Shown here: positions 8,195-17,045 of the stretch, piece after piece | How the letters are laid out: every line of letters begins with the position of its first letter | Numbering within the stretch: position 1 is the stretch's first letter | NCBI GenBank assembly: GCA_047601185.1 | Contig: JASGJS010000001.1 | Span: forward strand, 992,001 to 1,056,000 | Direction of reading: 5' to 3' | Origin: JASGJS01 sp047601185 | GTDB lineage: Bacteria > Pseudomonadota > Gammaproteobacteria > JAURND01 | DNA length: 64,000 nucleotides | The notes under the pieces: model-generated | Told to the model about the DNA's origin: nothing | Databases searched by the model: none | Seen by the model: only the letters and a program-made list of their open reading frames with translations | Program-made: the position numbers and the translations under genes

Positions 8195-8440
8195 GAGCTG
8201 TTGCCTTCTCCCCTTGTGGGAGAAGGTGCCCGATAGGGCGGATGAGGGGTAACATAAAGCAAATAAAATCAAAAACCTAACTCTGAAAATTTGTTGCAGA
8301 CGGAATTTAAATTTTGAAAAAAATCTCTCTGCATGTTGCCATAATCGTGATTTTTTTGCAAAGTTTTCAACATCGATCTTGTTACCCCTCATCCGCCCTA
8401 TCGGGCACCTTCTCCCACAAGGGGAGAAGGCAACAGCTCG
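8195..8440. repeat. Family II inverted-repeat element, copy 1
   Basis: Two arms of about 59 bp (8195-8253 and 8381-8439), nearly perfectly complementary, around a 127-bp centre. Each arm contains the REP-like hairpin CCTTCTCCCC-TTGT-GGGAGAAGG followed by GCCCGATAGGGC and GATGAGGGG. Related arms occur at 12228, 16007, 20570, 32073, 34990 and 44540. It lies between convergent genes. No credible ORF is seen from 8173 to 8588. Confidence 0.85.
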
Positions 8441-8555
8441 CCCCCCTCAAATTTTCTCAGAACTTAAAATGTCAACAGCCTCTAATGATCAGGTAAGACC
8501 CTAATCAGCTTTGCTCCCAGTAAGCTCTCTTAAAATTTTGAAAAGGCTCTAGCCC

Positions 8556-8583
8556 CCTGGGAGCGCGGGCAGCTTGCCCGCTA
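8556..8583. repeat. Family I tip (solo)
   Basis: GGGAGCGCGGGCAGCTTGCC followed by CGCT: one tip of family I with the interior missing, immediately before the xseA stop codon. It carries the AGCTTGC variant of the tip also found at the left end of the copy at 61119. Confidence 0.7.
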
Positions 8584-8588
8584 AAAAA

Positions 8589-9767
8589 TCAAACCACGAT
8601 GGCTTCTAAAACGCCATCCACCAACCGAATTTGAATCCTTGAATCTTTTTGAACGGCCTGAGTTTCCGAAACGACATGACCTTCCCGAGTCACAATCGCA
8701 TAACCGCGTTTTAAAGTATTCAAGGGACTGACCCCTTCCAACGCGCGTAATAATTGCGCCAACGAAGCTTTTTTATTCCGCAGGATATTGTGTTGCGCTA
8801 ATCGTAAGCGTTGTTCTAACTCATCGAGTCGTTGGGCTTGCTGGCGTAACCGTTGTGCAGGAGATGAAAGTCGTTTTGCCAACATTTGGATCAAAAAATT
8901 TTGTTGTTGCAAGAAACCTTGAACATGACGCTGCAATCGATGTTTTAGACGGGTCATCAATGTTAAATAATGCGATTTATCAGGGCTGACCAGTTCAGCA
9001 GCGGCTGAAGGCGTAGCAGCACGACTATCAGCAACAAAGTCTGCAATAGTCACGTCAATTTCATGACCAATGCCACTGATCAAAGGAATGTCACTGGCAA
9101 AAATCGCTTGTGCGACGATTTCTTCATTAAATCCCCACAAATCTTCCAATGAACCGCCACCGCGTGCCAAAATTAACACGTCACATTCTCGACGTTGATT
9201 AGCGAGTGTAATCGCAGCGACAATTTGCTCTGCCGCCTGCTGGCCTTGCACTAACGTGGGATAAATAATCACTGGGATACTGGCAAATCGGCGTTTCAAT
9301 ACACTTAAGATATCTCGAATGGCGGCGCCAGTGGGTGATGTCACCACGCCAATGCACCGCGGAAAAGCAGGTAACGGTTTTTTATGTTGCGGTGAAAACA
9401 GGCCCATTTGCGATAATTTTTCTTTTAACTGCTGAAAAGCGCGCTGTAATCGTCCTTCGCCACTGTCTTCTAAATGTTCGACAATCAGCTGAAAATCGCC
9501 ACGTTCTTCATAAAGACTGAGTTTGCCTTTCAGCACCACGTGCATGCCGTCTTGGGGGAGGGTTTTCAGCGTTTGGGCTTTGGAGCGGAATAAAGCACAT
9601 CGTAATTGTGCGGTGGCGTCTTTCAGCGAGAAATAAAAATGTCCTGATGATAATCTTTTCACATTGGAGAGTTCACCTTCTACCCATAACAGGGGTATTT
9701 CTTGTTCTAATAAAAAGCGAACCGAGCGGTTTAATTCGGAAACCGTGTATATTGTAGTATCGTTCAT
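8589..9767 (-). CDS. xseA: Exodeoxyribonuclease VII large subunit
   Basis: Large subunit of exonuclease VII, which with XseB degrades single-stranded DNA into oligonucleotides during repair. It has 392 residues. The N-terminal OB-fold is recognisable (YTVSELNRSVRFLLE, then LWVEGELSNVK and GHFYFSLKD), followed by the nuclease signature with LARGGGSLEDLWGFNEE (about 203-219) and SGIGHEIDVT (about 232-241), and a coiled-coil-rich C-terminal third. It is shorter than the E. coli protein (456 residues), mainly in the C-terminal coil. The start codon overlaps the stop of the upstream transporter gene by 4 nt (ATGA), indicating translational coupling. It closes a four-gene minus-strand operon. Confidence 0.95.
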   Translation of the reverse strand: MNDTTIYTVSELNRSVRFLLEQEIPLLWVEGELSNVKRLSSGHFYFSLKDATAQLRCALFRSKAQTLKTLPQDGMHVVLKGKLSLYEERGDFQLIVEHLEDSGEGRLQRAFQQLKEKLSQMGLFSPQHKKPLPAFPRCIGVVTSPTGAAIRDILSVLKRRFASIPVIIYPTLVQGQQAAEQIVAAITLANQRRECDVLILARGGGSLEDLWGFNEEIVAQAIFASDIPLISGIGHEIDVTIADFVADSRAATPSAAAELVSPDKSHYLTLMTRLKHRLQRHVQGFLQQQNFLIQMLAKRLSSPAQRLRQQAQRLDELEQRLRLAQHNILRNKKASLAQLLRALEGVSPLNTLKRGYAIVTREGHVVSETQAVQKDSRIQIRLVDGVLEAIVV

Positions 9768-11062
9768 TGTTCTGATATTTTGGGTTGTACGTTAACGAGT
9801 AAAATTCGTTGTCCTTTAATTTTCAACGTGGTGACGGTAAATTCATCAAAATCGGTGGTTTCATTTAACTTGGGCATTCGTTGTAATTGTGTTAACAATA
9901 GGCCCGTGATGGTATTGGCTTCCATTTCTGGCAAGGTGATATTTAATAATTTTTCCAGCACGTATAAGGGCGTATTGCCTTTCATCAGCCAACCGCCTTC
10001 TTTGGTTTGAATCCACGCGGGGTTGGTCTTATTGAATTCATCGCGCATTTGCCCCAACAGCGTGTTTAAAATATTATCTAACGTGATAAATCCCACGATG
10101 GCGCCACTGACATGTTTGACCACTGCAAAATGGGTGAGACCCGCGCGAAAGCGTTGAAATAATTGTAGAGCCGGTAAGTCAGTGGGCACAAGTAGCAGAG
10201 GGCGCATCAATTGACGTAATGAAGGTTGTTCTTCGCGTGGGAAAAAAACATCTTTCACATGCAAAAATCCAATCAAATGTTGAGGATCTTTTTCATAAAC
10301 TGGATAACGACTGTAACGATAATGCGCCATGATCTCTAAATTTTTTTCAAAGGGTGCATCAATACACAGTGTGATTAATTCTTCAGCGGGTCGCATAATA
10401 TCCGCCACTTTTAAATCGGCAAAATCCAACACATTATCTAAAATTTCTGCTTCTTCTTTTTCTAAGTCGCCATGCGATTTGCTGGCGTGTAAAATTAATT
10501 TAAGTTCTTCCGCAGAATAATGGCCAACGCCACTTTCCGGTGAAGCGGCTTTACCTAGCAATTTTAGGGTAATTTGCGCACTGCTATTTAACAATGCAAT
10601 GAAAGGATACATCAGCCAATAAAAACAATAGAGGGGGAGGGCGGTCCACAGTGACATTCTCTGAGGTTGGCGAATGGCTAAAGATTTCGGCGCGAGTTCT
10701 CCGATCACAATATGCAGAAATGAAATCGTAAAGAAAGCGGTGAAAAACGCAATGGCTCTAATGGTGGCTGGGGAAAAAATGTTGAGCCCGTGTAATAAAG
10801 GTTCGAGCAATCGCGCGAAAGCGGGTTCCCCTACCCAGCCTAATCCTAATGAAGCTAAGGTGATGCCAAGTTGGCAAGCCGATAAATAGGTATCTAATTG
10901 CGAATGAACTTTAGTGAGCACATGACTTCTGACCCCAAATAATTTTTCAATCGAGATAACTTGGGTATGGCGCAATTTGACTAAAGAAAATTCTGCTGCA
11001 ACAAAAAAGCCGTTTAACAAGACGAGTAAGAGAGCAATAGCGATCAATGCAAGTTGCGTCAT
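9764..11062 (-). CDS. CNNM/HlyC-CorC family membrane protein (YfjD/CorB-like)
   Basis: Integral membrane protein of 432 residues of the CNNM/CorB family, linked to magnesium or cobalt efflux. It begins with a DUF21 domain (hydrophobic segments around 2-25, 60-85, 98-120 and 130-155, including GFFVAAEFSLVKLRHTQ), then a CBS pair (about 205-325, with MRPAEELITLC and YSRYPVYEKDPQHLIGFLHV), then a C-terminal CorC_HlyC domain (about 345-425). It starts 6 nt after the stop of the small gene upstream and overlaps xseA by 4 nt. A second, soluble CorC-type protein lies at 19315-20148. The transported ion cannot be deduced. Confidence 0.9.
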   Translation of the reverse strand: MTQLALIAIALLLVLLNGFFVAAEFSLVKLRHTQVISIEKLFGVRSHVLTKVHSQLDTYLSACQLGITLASLGLGWVGEPAFARLLEPLLHGLNIFSPATIRAIAFFTAFFTISFLHIVIGELAPKSLAIRQPQRMSLWTALPLYCFYWLMYPFIALLNSSAQITLKLLGKAASPESGVGHYSAEELKLILHASKSHGDLEKEEAEILDNVLDFADLKVADIMRPAEELITLCIDAPFEKNLEIMAHYRYSRYPVYEKDPQHLIGFLHVKDVFFPREEQPSLRQLMRPLLLVPTDLPALQLFQRFRAGLTHFAVVKHVSGAIVGFITLDNILNTLLGQMRDEFNKTNPAWIQTKEGGWLMKGNTPLYVLEKLLNITLPEMEANTITGLLLTQLQRMPKLNETTDFDEFTVTTLKIKGQRILLVNVQPKISEQ

Positions 11063-11068
11063 AAAATA

Positions 11069-11344
11069 TTAATGTCGTCCTAAGAAACTATTTTCGACCA
11101 GCTGTTCTGTTTCGGGGGTAGGATTTTCTCCCACAATTTCGCGCACCTGATCTTTGGTCATAATGACAGGCATCTTCTCAGTCAAAACATTCCCTGTTTC
11201 TTGAAGGCTCGCCCTGATTTGACCGAGCGGTATACCTATCATAACCTCGATGTCATCGATTGTTCGATCCAGCGTGCTGGTTTGATGGGCTCTCAATTTA
11301 GCGCCATCTTTATTGGGGTCAGTGGTAAAAGTGGGGTTTGCCAT
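11069..11344 (-). CDS. Small unknown protein (91 aa)
   Basis: A 91-residue, probably soluble protein without membrane segments. Visible elements are a Thr/Lys-rich N-terminus and a C-terminal stretch MTKDQVREIVGENPTPETEQ that could form a short helical domain. I recognise no family. GAAGAG precedes the ATG with suitable spacing. It sits 4 nt after the stop of the gene upstream (11349) and 6 nt before the start of the transporter gene, so it is very probably a real member of this four-gene operon. Confidence 0.6.
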   Translation of the reverse strand: MANPTFTTDPNKDGAKLRAHQTSTLDRTIDDIEVMIGIPLGQIRASLQETGNVLTEKMPVIMTKDQVREIVGENPTPETEQLVENSFLGRH

Positions 11345-11348
11345 AAGG

Positions 11349-12134
11349 TTATCTCTTCAATAATACAATATCTTTCTTTAAGTATTTCATTACATCTTCG
11401 GGCTGATTCGGCAGCAACCGTCTCCCCAATGCTGCATGGATCGCCAAATACGCCTTTAATCGAAAATAGGTGGAATAGTCGGGTTCATCCAAATTTAAAG
11501 CGCTGGGAACCCCAATATTTTGTATGACAAAGCGCTCGATCACTTCTGGCCATGTTTCAGGCGCTGAGAGTTCTTGTAATTCGCGCTCTGAAAAACGAAT
11601 CTCCAGTGCATTCACTTGTTCGAATAGTTGCGCTAAATAATGGGCGCGAAAAGCTTCCCATTCTTGATCAAATTCAAAGGTATATTTATCCAGCCGGTTT
11701 TTGAATTTTCCAATCTGCGCTTCGAGCGGGGCGAGATTTTTTTGTAAGGTCATGGTTTCTTGATAAGCTTGATCGAGCTCTTTAATATGACGGTGCAGGT
11801 CTTTTTGTTGAACAGGATTGGCTGTATCGAGTTTGTCTCTTAACCGACTGAGGCTTTCTTTCATCAGGCGGCGTTGGACAAGCGCGTCTTCCATCGTCTG
11901 AATCAGCCTTTTATTTAAGGCTAATAAACTGGCATAAGCCGCCATAGTGGAGCGGAGAGGGCTTTGCGGGTTGGCAAGCGCGTCTGTCAGCTGTTGAGGG
12001 CTGATCAGAGGAGGCTGAGCTTCCTCTTTGTAGCTAATATTGGCATATTTGCGAATCAAATCGGCCAGACTTTGCGTCTCGCTTAAAATCGTCCTCGTAT
12101 ACGTTGAATAAACCTTAGGTCGAGCTGATTTCAT
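11349..12134 (-). CDS. Coiled-coil protein of unknown function (261 aa)
   Basis: First gene of the minus-strand operon that continues into the 91-aa protein, the CNNM transporter and xseA. It has 261 residues, no signal peptide and no membrane segment. The central region (about 75-165) is strongly helical and heptad-like (RRLMKESLSRLRDKLDTAN, HRHIKELDQAYQETMTLQKN), followed by a helical C-terminal domain with aromatic residues. I recognise no family. The mainly helical make-up would fit a secreted effector as well as a cytoplasmic structural protein; nothing in the sequence decides between them. Confidence 0.6.
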   Translation of the reverse strand: MKSARPKVYSTYTRTILSETQSLADLIRKYANISYKEEAQPPLISPQQLTDALANPQSPLRSTMAAYASLLALNKRLIQTMEDALVQRRLMKESLSRLRDKLDTANPVQQKDLHRHIKELDQAYQETMTLQKNLAPLEAQIGKFKNRLDKYTFEFDQEWEAFRAHYLAQLFEQVNALEIRFSERELQELSAPETWPEVIERFVIQNIGVPSALNLDEPDYSTYFRLKAYLAIHAALGRRLLPNQPEDVMKYLKKDIVLLKR

Positions 12135-12227
12135 AAATGTACTGTTTCAAACCCATAATTCCTCTATTTTAACATAAAATTGGGTAAAAAGCTCAGAAGA
12201 GATAAGGCTTCTCCAAAGTTTTGCGTG

Positions 12228-12288
12228 GCGAGCTGTTACCTTCTCCCCCTGAGGGAGAAGGTGGCCGATAGGCCGGATGAGGGGTCGC
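12228..12288. repeat. Family II arm (solo), copy 2
   Basis: A single arm: GAGCTGTTACCTTCTCCCCC, a GGGAGAAGG complement, GGCCGATAGGCC and GGATGAGGGG. No opposite arm is nearby. It lies just downstream of the gene at 12301-13206 (minus) and upstream of the operon that starts at 12134. Confidence 0.8.
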
Positions 12289-12300
12289 AAGACCAACTTC

Positions 12301-13206
12301 TCAAGCATGGTTTAAGGCATTATGTAATTGATGAGTGGCAGCTGTCACGTTGTGATCACGATTAAGCTCATAGGCTTGTTGATGATGTTTACCGCTCAAG
12401 AATCCCAATGTGCCCCCTACAGAAGCCGCTGTTGCAGTGCTGATGGTTGTACCTAAAATAGCATCTTCACTGATCGTGGTAAGCGCATTGACAAAATCCC
12501 CAAAGCTAGCCCCGCCGGAAGTGATAAGCGCACAGACAATTGCGCCGACTCCGAAACCTAATACTGCAGCCAATAACAGACAAATCAGTGCTTTTAATGC
12601 GGGAGATAAGGGGGGCTTACCATACAGCTGCTCATCTAAATTCTGCGCATTGAGCTCGAGCCAAGCCTTATCTAAGTTGCCAGTAAGATGAGATTCGGCT
12701 AATGATCTAAAGTAAGCCAATACAACATCATTAGGGGACTTGTTTAAATCTGTGCCCGTCTTGGCTAAGGCTTGTAATAAATTTTTGTAAGCAGCAATAC
12801 TGGCTTCATCGATGCCTTTTTCTTGTAATTTGCGAATAGCATCAGCAAACAAGATAAGGTCACGGTTACAGTGAATGTGGTGTAAGATCTCTGCCTCATC
12901 ACAATCCACTAAAATTAATTGTGTTTTACGTCCTTCATTCTTGGATTGCAATTTTAATTGAGGGAGATTTAACAGTGCCAGTGTGTCGTAAAATTCCGAA
13001 GGGACTCTAAGTACAATAGTATCCTTTTCATCAATGCGGCTGGAGTATACTTTAAATTCATCTTTGGAATTCGCTATGGCAAAATTGTCAGTTAAATATT
13101 CCTCGAAATTTTCCAGATTCGTGAGATTAGGGATAAACTTTAGCCCCCCGTTTTTCTCTTTTGCTGTTGTATGCAGTTTTCGGTAAGACTCTTTCTTTTG
13201 AAACAT
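12301..13206 (-). CDS. Unknown protein with two C-terminal membrane segments (301 aa)
   Basis: A 301-residue protein with a soluble N-terminal 200 residues (mixed charged, with NLTNLENFEEYLTDNFAI and LILVDCDEAEILHHIHCNRD) and two hydrophobic segments near the C-terminus (about 203-230 and 250-275), ending in a His/Asn-rich tail. AGGAG is placed 6 nt before the ATG. I recognise no family. The plan (soluble head, C-terminal hairpin of two membrane helices) resembles many Legionella and Coxiella effectors that anchor to host membranes, and the kinase and the 59476 gene here share it, but that is only an analogy. It is divergent from the secreted protein at 13327. Confidence 0.6.
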   Translation of the reverse strand: MFQKKESYRKLHTTAKEKNGGLKFIPNLTNLENFEEYLTDNFAIANSKDEFKVYSSRIDEKDTIVLRVPSEFYDTLALLNLPQLKLQSKNEGRKTQLILVDCDEAEILHHIHCNRDLILFADAIRKLQEKGIDEASIAAYKNLLQALAKTGTDLNKSPNDVVLAYFRSLAESHLTGNLDKAWLELNAQNLDEQLYGKPPLSPALKALICLLLAAVLGFGVGAIVCALITSGGASFGDFVNALTTISEDAILGTTISTATAASVGGTLGFLSGKHHQQAYELNRDHNVTAATHQLHNALNHA

Positions 13207-13288
13207 AAAAATCTCCTAAAAAATGTTGCTGACTCGAACTGCCAATGACCCGATGTTCAAGAATTATGGAATTATGACAAATTTCCAC

Positions 13289-13302
13289 TATAGTTGACTA
13301 TA
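13289..13302. promoter_or_regulatory. Short palindrome in a divergent promoter region
   Basis: TATAGTTGACTATA: two 6-bp arms (TATAGT/ACTATA) around TG, in the 120-bp space between the divergent genes at 13206 and 13327. It includes a TTGACT that could serve as a -35 element, so an operator overlapping a promoter is possible. Weak evidence. Confidence 0.25.
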
Positions 13303-13326
13303 CAGTAATAATACTGAGTAGAAGTT

Positions 13327-14370
13327 ATGCGAATATTAGGGAAAGGATGCCTTCTCAGCCTGTTGGTATTAAGCCCTGCTTGGGCGCAAGACGCCCCTGA
13401 CGCGCCAATCACCCTCATTTTGCAAAACGACAGCGATTTGGATGTGGAGCCTGCGGTGGTGTCTTTCCGTAATATCAGTGCCCAAGATATTCGCAGCTTA
13501 AGTCGCAGGGTGTTATATGCGCATCAACAAACGACCGTCACGTTAGACAGAACCGGATACCCAGCCCGCTTATTTATTGTATTTCGAATTCCATTAACCC
13601 AAGCGCCAGGGATCGTCAGTGTCGGCACACAGCCGGAAGTGACCACGGTGCCTATACCGGCAGTTGCTCCCGCATTGCGTTATGCACCCGGTATTCCGGC
13701 GCCGATTTTGCCCAGCAATTATTCACCTGCTTCGGTGGTGGTTTATCCTGTTACGACACCGGGAGCAGGATACCCTGCCGTGATCCCCCCTTGGCCAGGT
13801 TCTGCGCCGGTGAACACGCCGGTTTATCCAAATTATCCTTATACAAACTATCCTGGCTATGTCAATACGGTGCCGCAGGCTGCGGTGGTGGCGCCGACGT
13901 CTAGCCCCAATTATAACCCGTCGGTGCTGCCAGGCGGTGATATTGTGGTCAAGCCTAATTTAGTCGCGCCCTATTATGGCAACAGCGCTATTCCTTTGCG
14001 GAATGAACAATTAGATGCGTTTTGTGAATCTCAAGTGCCTGCGGTGGGAGATGAAATGATGAATACCTTGACGGGAGAGTTGTCACCCCCGTTACCGGTG
14101 AATGATGCGAATGAAAAACATGGAATTATTCGGGCGGCGAATATTTGTCAATTCCCGGTGGCGCGTTGGGAATATACCGAAACCAATGATGCGTCGGTGG
14201 GATGTAACTTGGCGATTTCGGTGTCACCTTATACGTTAGAATGTTCCAGTAACAACGACCTTGCGCAACCCGTGATTAATTTGAATGTGGGACATGAAAC
14301 GCGGCCGCTGGCGCCAACACCTTTATTGTATGGCGGGGAGATTGGTGTAGGACCTCCCACTACGCCATAG
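13327..14370 (+). CDS. Secreted Pro/Tyr-rich protein, unknown
   Basis: A 347-residue protein with a clear signal peptide (charged start, hydrophobic core LLSLLVLSP, cleavage near AWA-QD at about 21). Residues 22-100 look like a beta-rich domain (ITLILQNDSDLDVEPAVVSF). About 100-225 are rich in Pro, Tyr, Val and Asn (YPNYPYTNYPGY), of low complexity and probably extended. The C-terminal part (about 230-340) carries four or five Cys that could form disulfides in the periplasm or outside. I do not recognise the family. A family I repeat starts 14 nt after the stop, between this gene and the convergent ald. Confidence 0.7.
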   Translation: MRILGKGCLLSLLVLSPAWAQDAPDAPITLILQNDSDLDVEPAVVSFRNISAQDIRSLSRRVLYAHQQTTVTLDRTGYPARLFIVFRIPLTQAPGIVSVGTQPEVTTVPIPAVAPALRYAPGIPAPILPSNYSPASVVVYPVTTPGAGYPAVIPPWPGSAPVNTPVYPNYPYTNYPGYVNTVPQAAVVAPTSSPNYNPSVLPGGDIVVKPNLVAPYYGNSAIPLRNEQLDAFCESQVPAVGDEMMNTLTGELSPPLPVNDANEKHGIIRAANICQFPVARWEYTETNDASVGCNLAISVSPYTLECSSNNDLAQPVINLNVGHETRPLAPTPLLYGGEIGVGPPTTP

Positions 14371-14383
14371 CTTGTTTGGTGGG

Positions 14384-14565
14384 AAAAGCAGCGGGCTAGC
14401 AGCCCGCGCTCCCAGACTCCAGCCTCTTTCAACTTAAAGCGATCGCTAAACTTTGAAGTTCTTTCGTTCAAACCTTAAAGTTTAAGAAGGCAGAAAACCC
14501 TCCTTTGGCGCTTTACAACGCATGGCGCAAGATTTGAGAGCGCGGGCTGCTAGCCCGCTGCTTTT
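14384..14565. repeat. Family I palindromic repeat, copy 3
   Basis: About 180 bp, very similar along its whole length to copy 1 at 2876 (shared interior includes CTTAAAGCGATCGC and CCTCCTTTGGCGCTTTACAA). It lies between the convergent 3' ends of the secreted-protein gene and ald. The near-identity of copies 1 and 3 suggests recent mobility. Confidence 0.85.
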
Positions 14566-14575
14566 CCCATATGCA

Positions 14576-15661
14576 TTAAATTCCTAAACTGGCTGCTACC
14601 GCCGCGTGCATAATCTTGCCTTTATCCACATTCAACCCATTCAACAAATGGGGATTATCCGCAAACGCTTGTTGCGCGCCTTTATTCGCTAAAGTGATGA
14701 TGAACGGCAGTGTGGCGTTATTTAAGGCGAAAGTTGAGGTACGCGGTACAGCGCCTGGCATATTAGTCACGCAATAATGCACAATCCCGTCCATCACATA
14801 AGTGGGGCTATCGTGGGTGGTGGGGTGACTCGTTTCAAAGCAGCCGCCTTGGTCAATAGCGACGTCGACCATCACGGCACCGGGCAACATTTTGGGGAGT
14901 AAGTCGCGCTTGACGATTTTGGGGGCGGTACTGCCTGGCACTAGGACAGCGCCAATCACTAAATCCGCATGCGAAACATATTTTTGTACGGAGGCTTGGG
15001 TGGCGAATACCGTGGTTAATTTGGAGCCAAATTGTGAGTCGAGTTCTTGCAGGCGCTGTAAAGATTTATCCAGGATAATGACTCTGGCTTCTTGACCCAT
15101 GGCCATGCGAGCGGCGTTGGTACCGACGACACCGCCACCGATGACGACGACATTGGCAGGCTCTACGCCAGGCACGCCACCTAATAATACCCCACGACCG
15201 CCGCGCATTTTTTCTAGGGCTTGCGCGCCGGCTTGCACGGCTAATCTGCCGGCGACTTCACTCATGGGGGATAACAGGGGCAGTCCACCTCGCGTATCCG
15301 TGACGGTTTCGTAAGCGATTGCGGTGCAGCCGGATTTCATCAGGGCTTTGGCTTGTTCGGGGTCGGCTGCTAAATGTAAATAGGTGAATAGAATTTGATT
15401 TTCGCGCAGCCAGGCACATTCGTGAAGTTGTGGTTCTTTCACTTTTACGATCATATCCGCTCGCGCAAAGACTTCTTCGGCGGATTCAATAATATGCGCG
15501 CCTGCTTCTACATAGTGAATGTCATGACACTCGATGCCTTCGCCTGCGCCTTTTTCCACTAAGACGCTATGACCTTGCGCGACCAGTTCGAAGACGCTGT
15601 TAGGGGACATTCCAACGCGAAATTCACCTTTTTTAATTTCTTTAGGGACTCCAATGAGCAT
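14576..15661 (-). CDS. ald: Alanine dehydrogenase
   Basis: NAD-dependent L-alanine dehydrogenase (alanine + NAD+ + H2O to pyruvate + NH4+ + NADH), 361 residues. The start at 15661 gives the typical N-terminus MLIGVPKEIKKGEFRVGMSP and has AGAGG 5 nt upstream; the frame is open 51 nt further upstream but without support. Visible motifs are LFTYLHLAAD (substrate-site His), YETV, the Rossmann glycine loop VVVIGGGVVGTNAARMA (about 167-183) and MVDVAIDQGGCFETSHPTTH (about 266-285). It is a single-gene unit, convergent with the secreted-protein gene. In intracellular relatives amino acids are main carbon sources, which suits this enzyme. Confidence 0.95.
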   Translation of the reverse strand: MLIGVPKEIKKGEFRVGMSPNSVFELVAQGHSVLVEKGAGEGIECHDIHYVEAGAHIIESAEEVFARADMIVKVKEPQLHECAWLRENQILFTYLHLAADPEQAKALMKSGCTAIAYETVTDTRGGLPLLSPMSEVAGRLAVQAGAQALEKMRGGRGVLLGGVPGVEPANVVVIGGGVVGTNAARMAMGQEARVIILDKSLQRLQELDSQFGSKLTTVFATQASVQKYVSHADLVIGAVLVPGSTAPKIVKRDLLPKMLPGAVMVDVAIDQGGCFETSHPTTHDSPTYVMDGIVHYCVTNMPGAVPRTSTFALNNATLPFIITLANKGAQQAFADNPHLLNGLNVDKGKIMHAAVAASLGI

Positions 15662-15778
15662 AAAAACCTCTTTCTTGTGTAAAACATGTAAACATTCAGC
15701 TTGAGTAGACACAACTTAGGCCGAATCTAACTTAGTAGTGAATAGTACTAAAGCATTTGATTTAGTGGTGCTACATAT

Positions 15779-15905
15779 CGGCGACGGTGCCAGAGAAGGA
15801 GACCATGACTTAAGACACGCTGTGAATACGTCCCTGTAGGCTTCTCTTTTTCATCCATGAAAAAAAGAGTCTTAAGTCATGGTCTCCTTCTCTGGCACCG
15901 CCGCC
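15779..15905. repeat. Long inverted repeat element with nested hairpin
   Basis: A perfect 31-bp inverted repeat (15786-15816 and 15869-15899, beginning GGTGCCAGAGAAGGAGACCA) with imperfect GC-rich extensions on both sides. The 52-bp centre ends in a second hairpin (CTCTTTTTCAT with ATGAAAAAAAGAG). It belongs to none of the four families defined here. It could be a separate repeat family, an operator or a structured RNA. The 435-bp gap between ald and etfA holds only this and the family II arm at 16007. Confidence 0.7.
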
Positions 15906-16006
15906 TTACTTGGGTGCATAGTTTAGGTCTGAGCCTTATGATAATTCTTATAAAAAATAGCTAGAAAGGTATTCAAGCATAAAGATCGAAATCCCGCTGA
16001 ACTTTG

Positions 16007-16062
16007 AGCTAGTTCCTTCTCCCCTTGTGGGAGAAGGTGGCCGATAGGCCGGATGAGGGGTA
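16007..16062. repeat. Family II arm (solo), copy 3
   Basis: TTCCTTCTCCCCTTGTGGGA, GAAGG, GGCCGATAGGCC, GGATGAGGGG: one arm only. It lies 35 bp after the etfA stop (minus strand), where its hairpin could act as a 3'-end structure. Confidence 0.8.
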
Positions 16063-16097
16063 AAGGCTTTTCAAAAAACCTGTATATTCCCCTTCAT

Positions 16098-17045
16098 TCA
16101 CAGCTGAAGTCTTGCTAATGCTTCTTCCAACTCCGGTAAAATCATAAACAAATCGCCAACCAGAAAAAAATCCGCATACTGTAAAATAGGGGCTTCTGGA
16201 TCCTTATTGATAGCGACGATGACTTTACTTTCTTTCATGCCGGCGAGATGCTGAATCGCGCCTGAAATGCCCACTGCGATATATAAATCCGGCGCGACAA
16301 TTTTACCGGTTTGTCCGACCTGCCAATCATTGGGAGCGAATCCTGCGTCTACGGCGGCTCTGGAAGCACCTAATGCAGCGTTGAGTTGGGTGGCGATACG
16401 TTCTAATAATTTAAAATTGTCTGCGCTCTGTAGCCCGCGACCGCCTGCAATGACAACGCGTGCGGAGGAGAGTTCGGGTCTTTCACTTTGCGTTTGCTCT
16501 AAGCCGATCCATTCACTACCGCTATTATCTATGACCGTATCTATCATCGCAAGCGGAACTACAGTGGTGGCGGTTTGAGGAAGCGGTAAAAAAGCGCTGG
16601 GGCGAACGGTTAGAATTTTCAATGCGTCTAAACTTTGCACGGTTTCTAGCGCATTTCCGGCATAAATGGGTCGAATAAAGGTATCTGCAGAGACAATGGA
16701 GACCACATCGGTGACAGGGGCTATGTCTAATAAAGCAGCAATTCGTGGTAACAGGTTTTTACCAAAAGCTGTCGCGGGACCTATGATGTAGTCATAGCCT
16801 TGACTGACTTGTGCAATCAGTGGCGCTAAATTTTCGGGCAGGGCGTGGGCATAGGCGGGTGCATCTGCTGCGATGACTTGTTGGATACCCGCTAACATTC
16901 GTGTCTGTTCGATGACGACGGTGCATTGATGACCGGCAATAAAACCCGTCACCTCGGCATTCAGTTGATGCGCGGCGGCGATCACCGCTAAATTATGCGG
17001 TTTTAACGATTGATTATCATGTTCAATAATGATTAAAGCTTTCAT
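16098..17045 (-). CDS. etfA: Electron transfer flavoprotein subunit alpha
   Basis: Alpha subunit of ETF, a 315-residue FAD-binding protein that accepts electrons from acyl-CoA and other dehydrogenases and passes them to ETF-ubiquinone oxidoreductase. The C-terminal FAD domain is clear: VVIAGGRGLQSADNF (about 198-212), AAVDAGFAPNDWQVGQTGK (about 234-252), PDLYIAVGISGAIQHLAGM and NKDPEAPILQYADFFLVGDL. The N-terminal domain begins ALIIIEHDNQSL. The start overlaps the etfB stop by 4 nt (ATGA), so the two subunits are translationally coupled. Confidence 0.95.
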   Translation of the reverse strand: MKALIIIEHDNQSLKPHNLAVIAAAHQLNAEVTGFIAGHQCTVVIEQTRMLAGIQQVIAADAPAYAHALPENLAPLIAQVSQGYDYIIGPATAFGKNLLPRIAALLDIAPVTDVVSIVSADTFIRPIYAGNALETVQSLDALKILTVRPSAFLPLPQTATTVVPLAMIDTVIDNSGSEWIGLEQTQSERPELSSARVVIAGGRGLQSADNFKLLERIATQLNAALGASRAAVDAGFAPNDWQVGQTGKIVAPDLYIAVGISGAIQHLAGMKESKVIVAINKDPEAPILQYADFFLVGDLFMILPELEEALARLQL

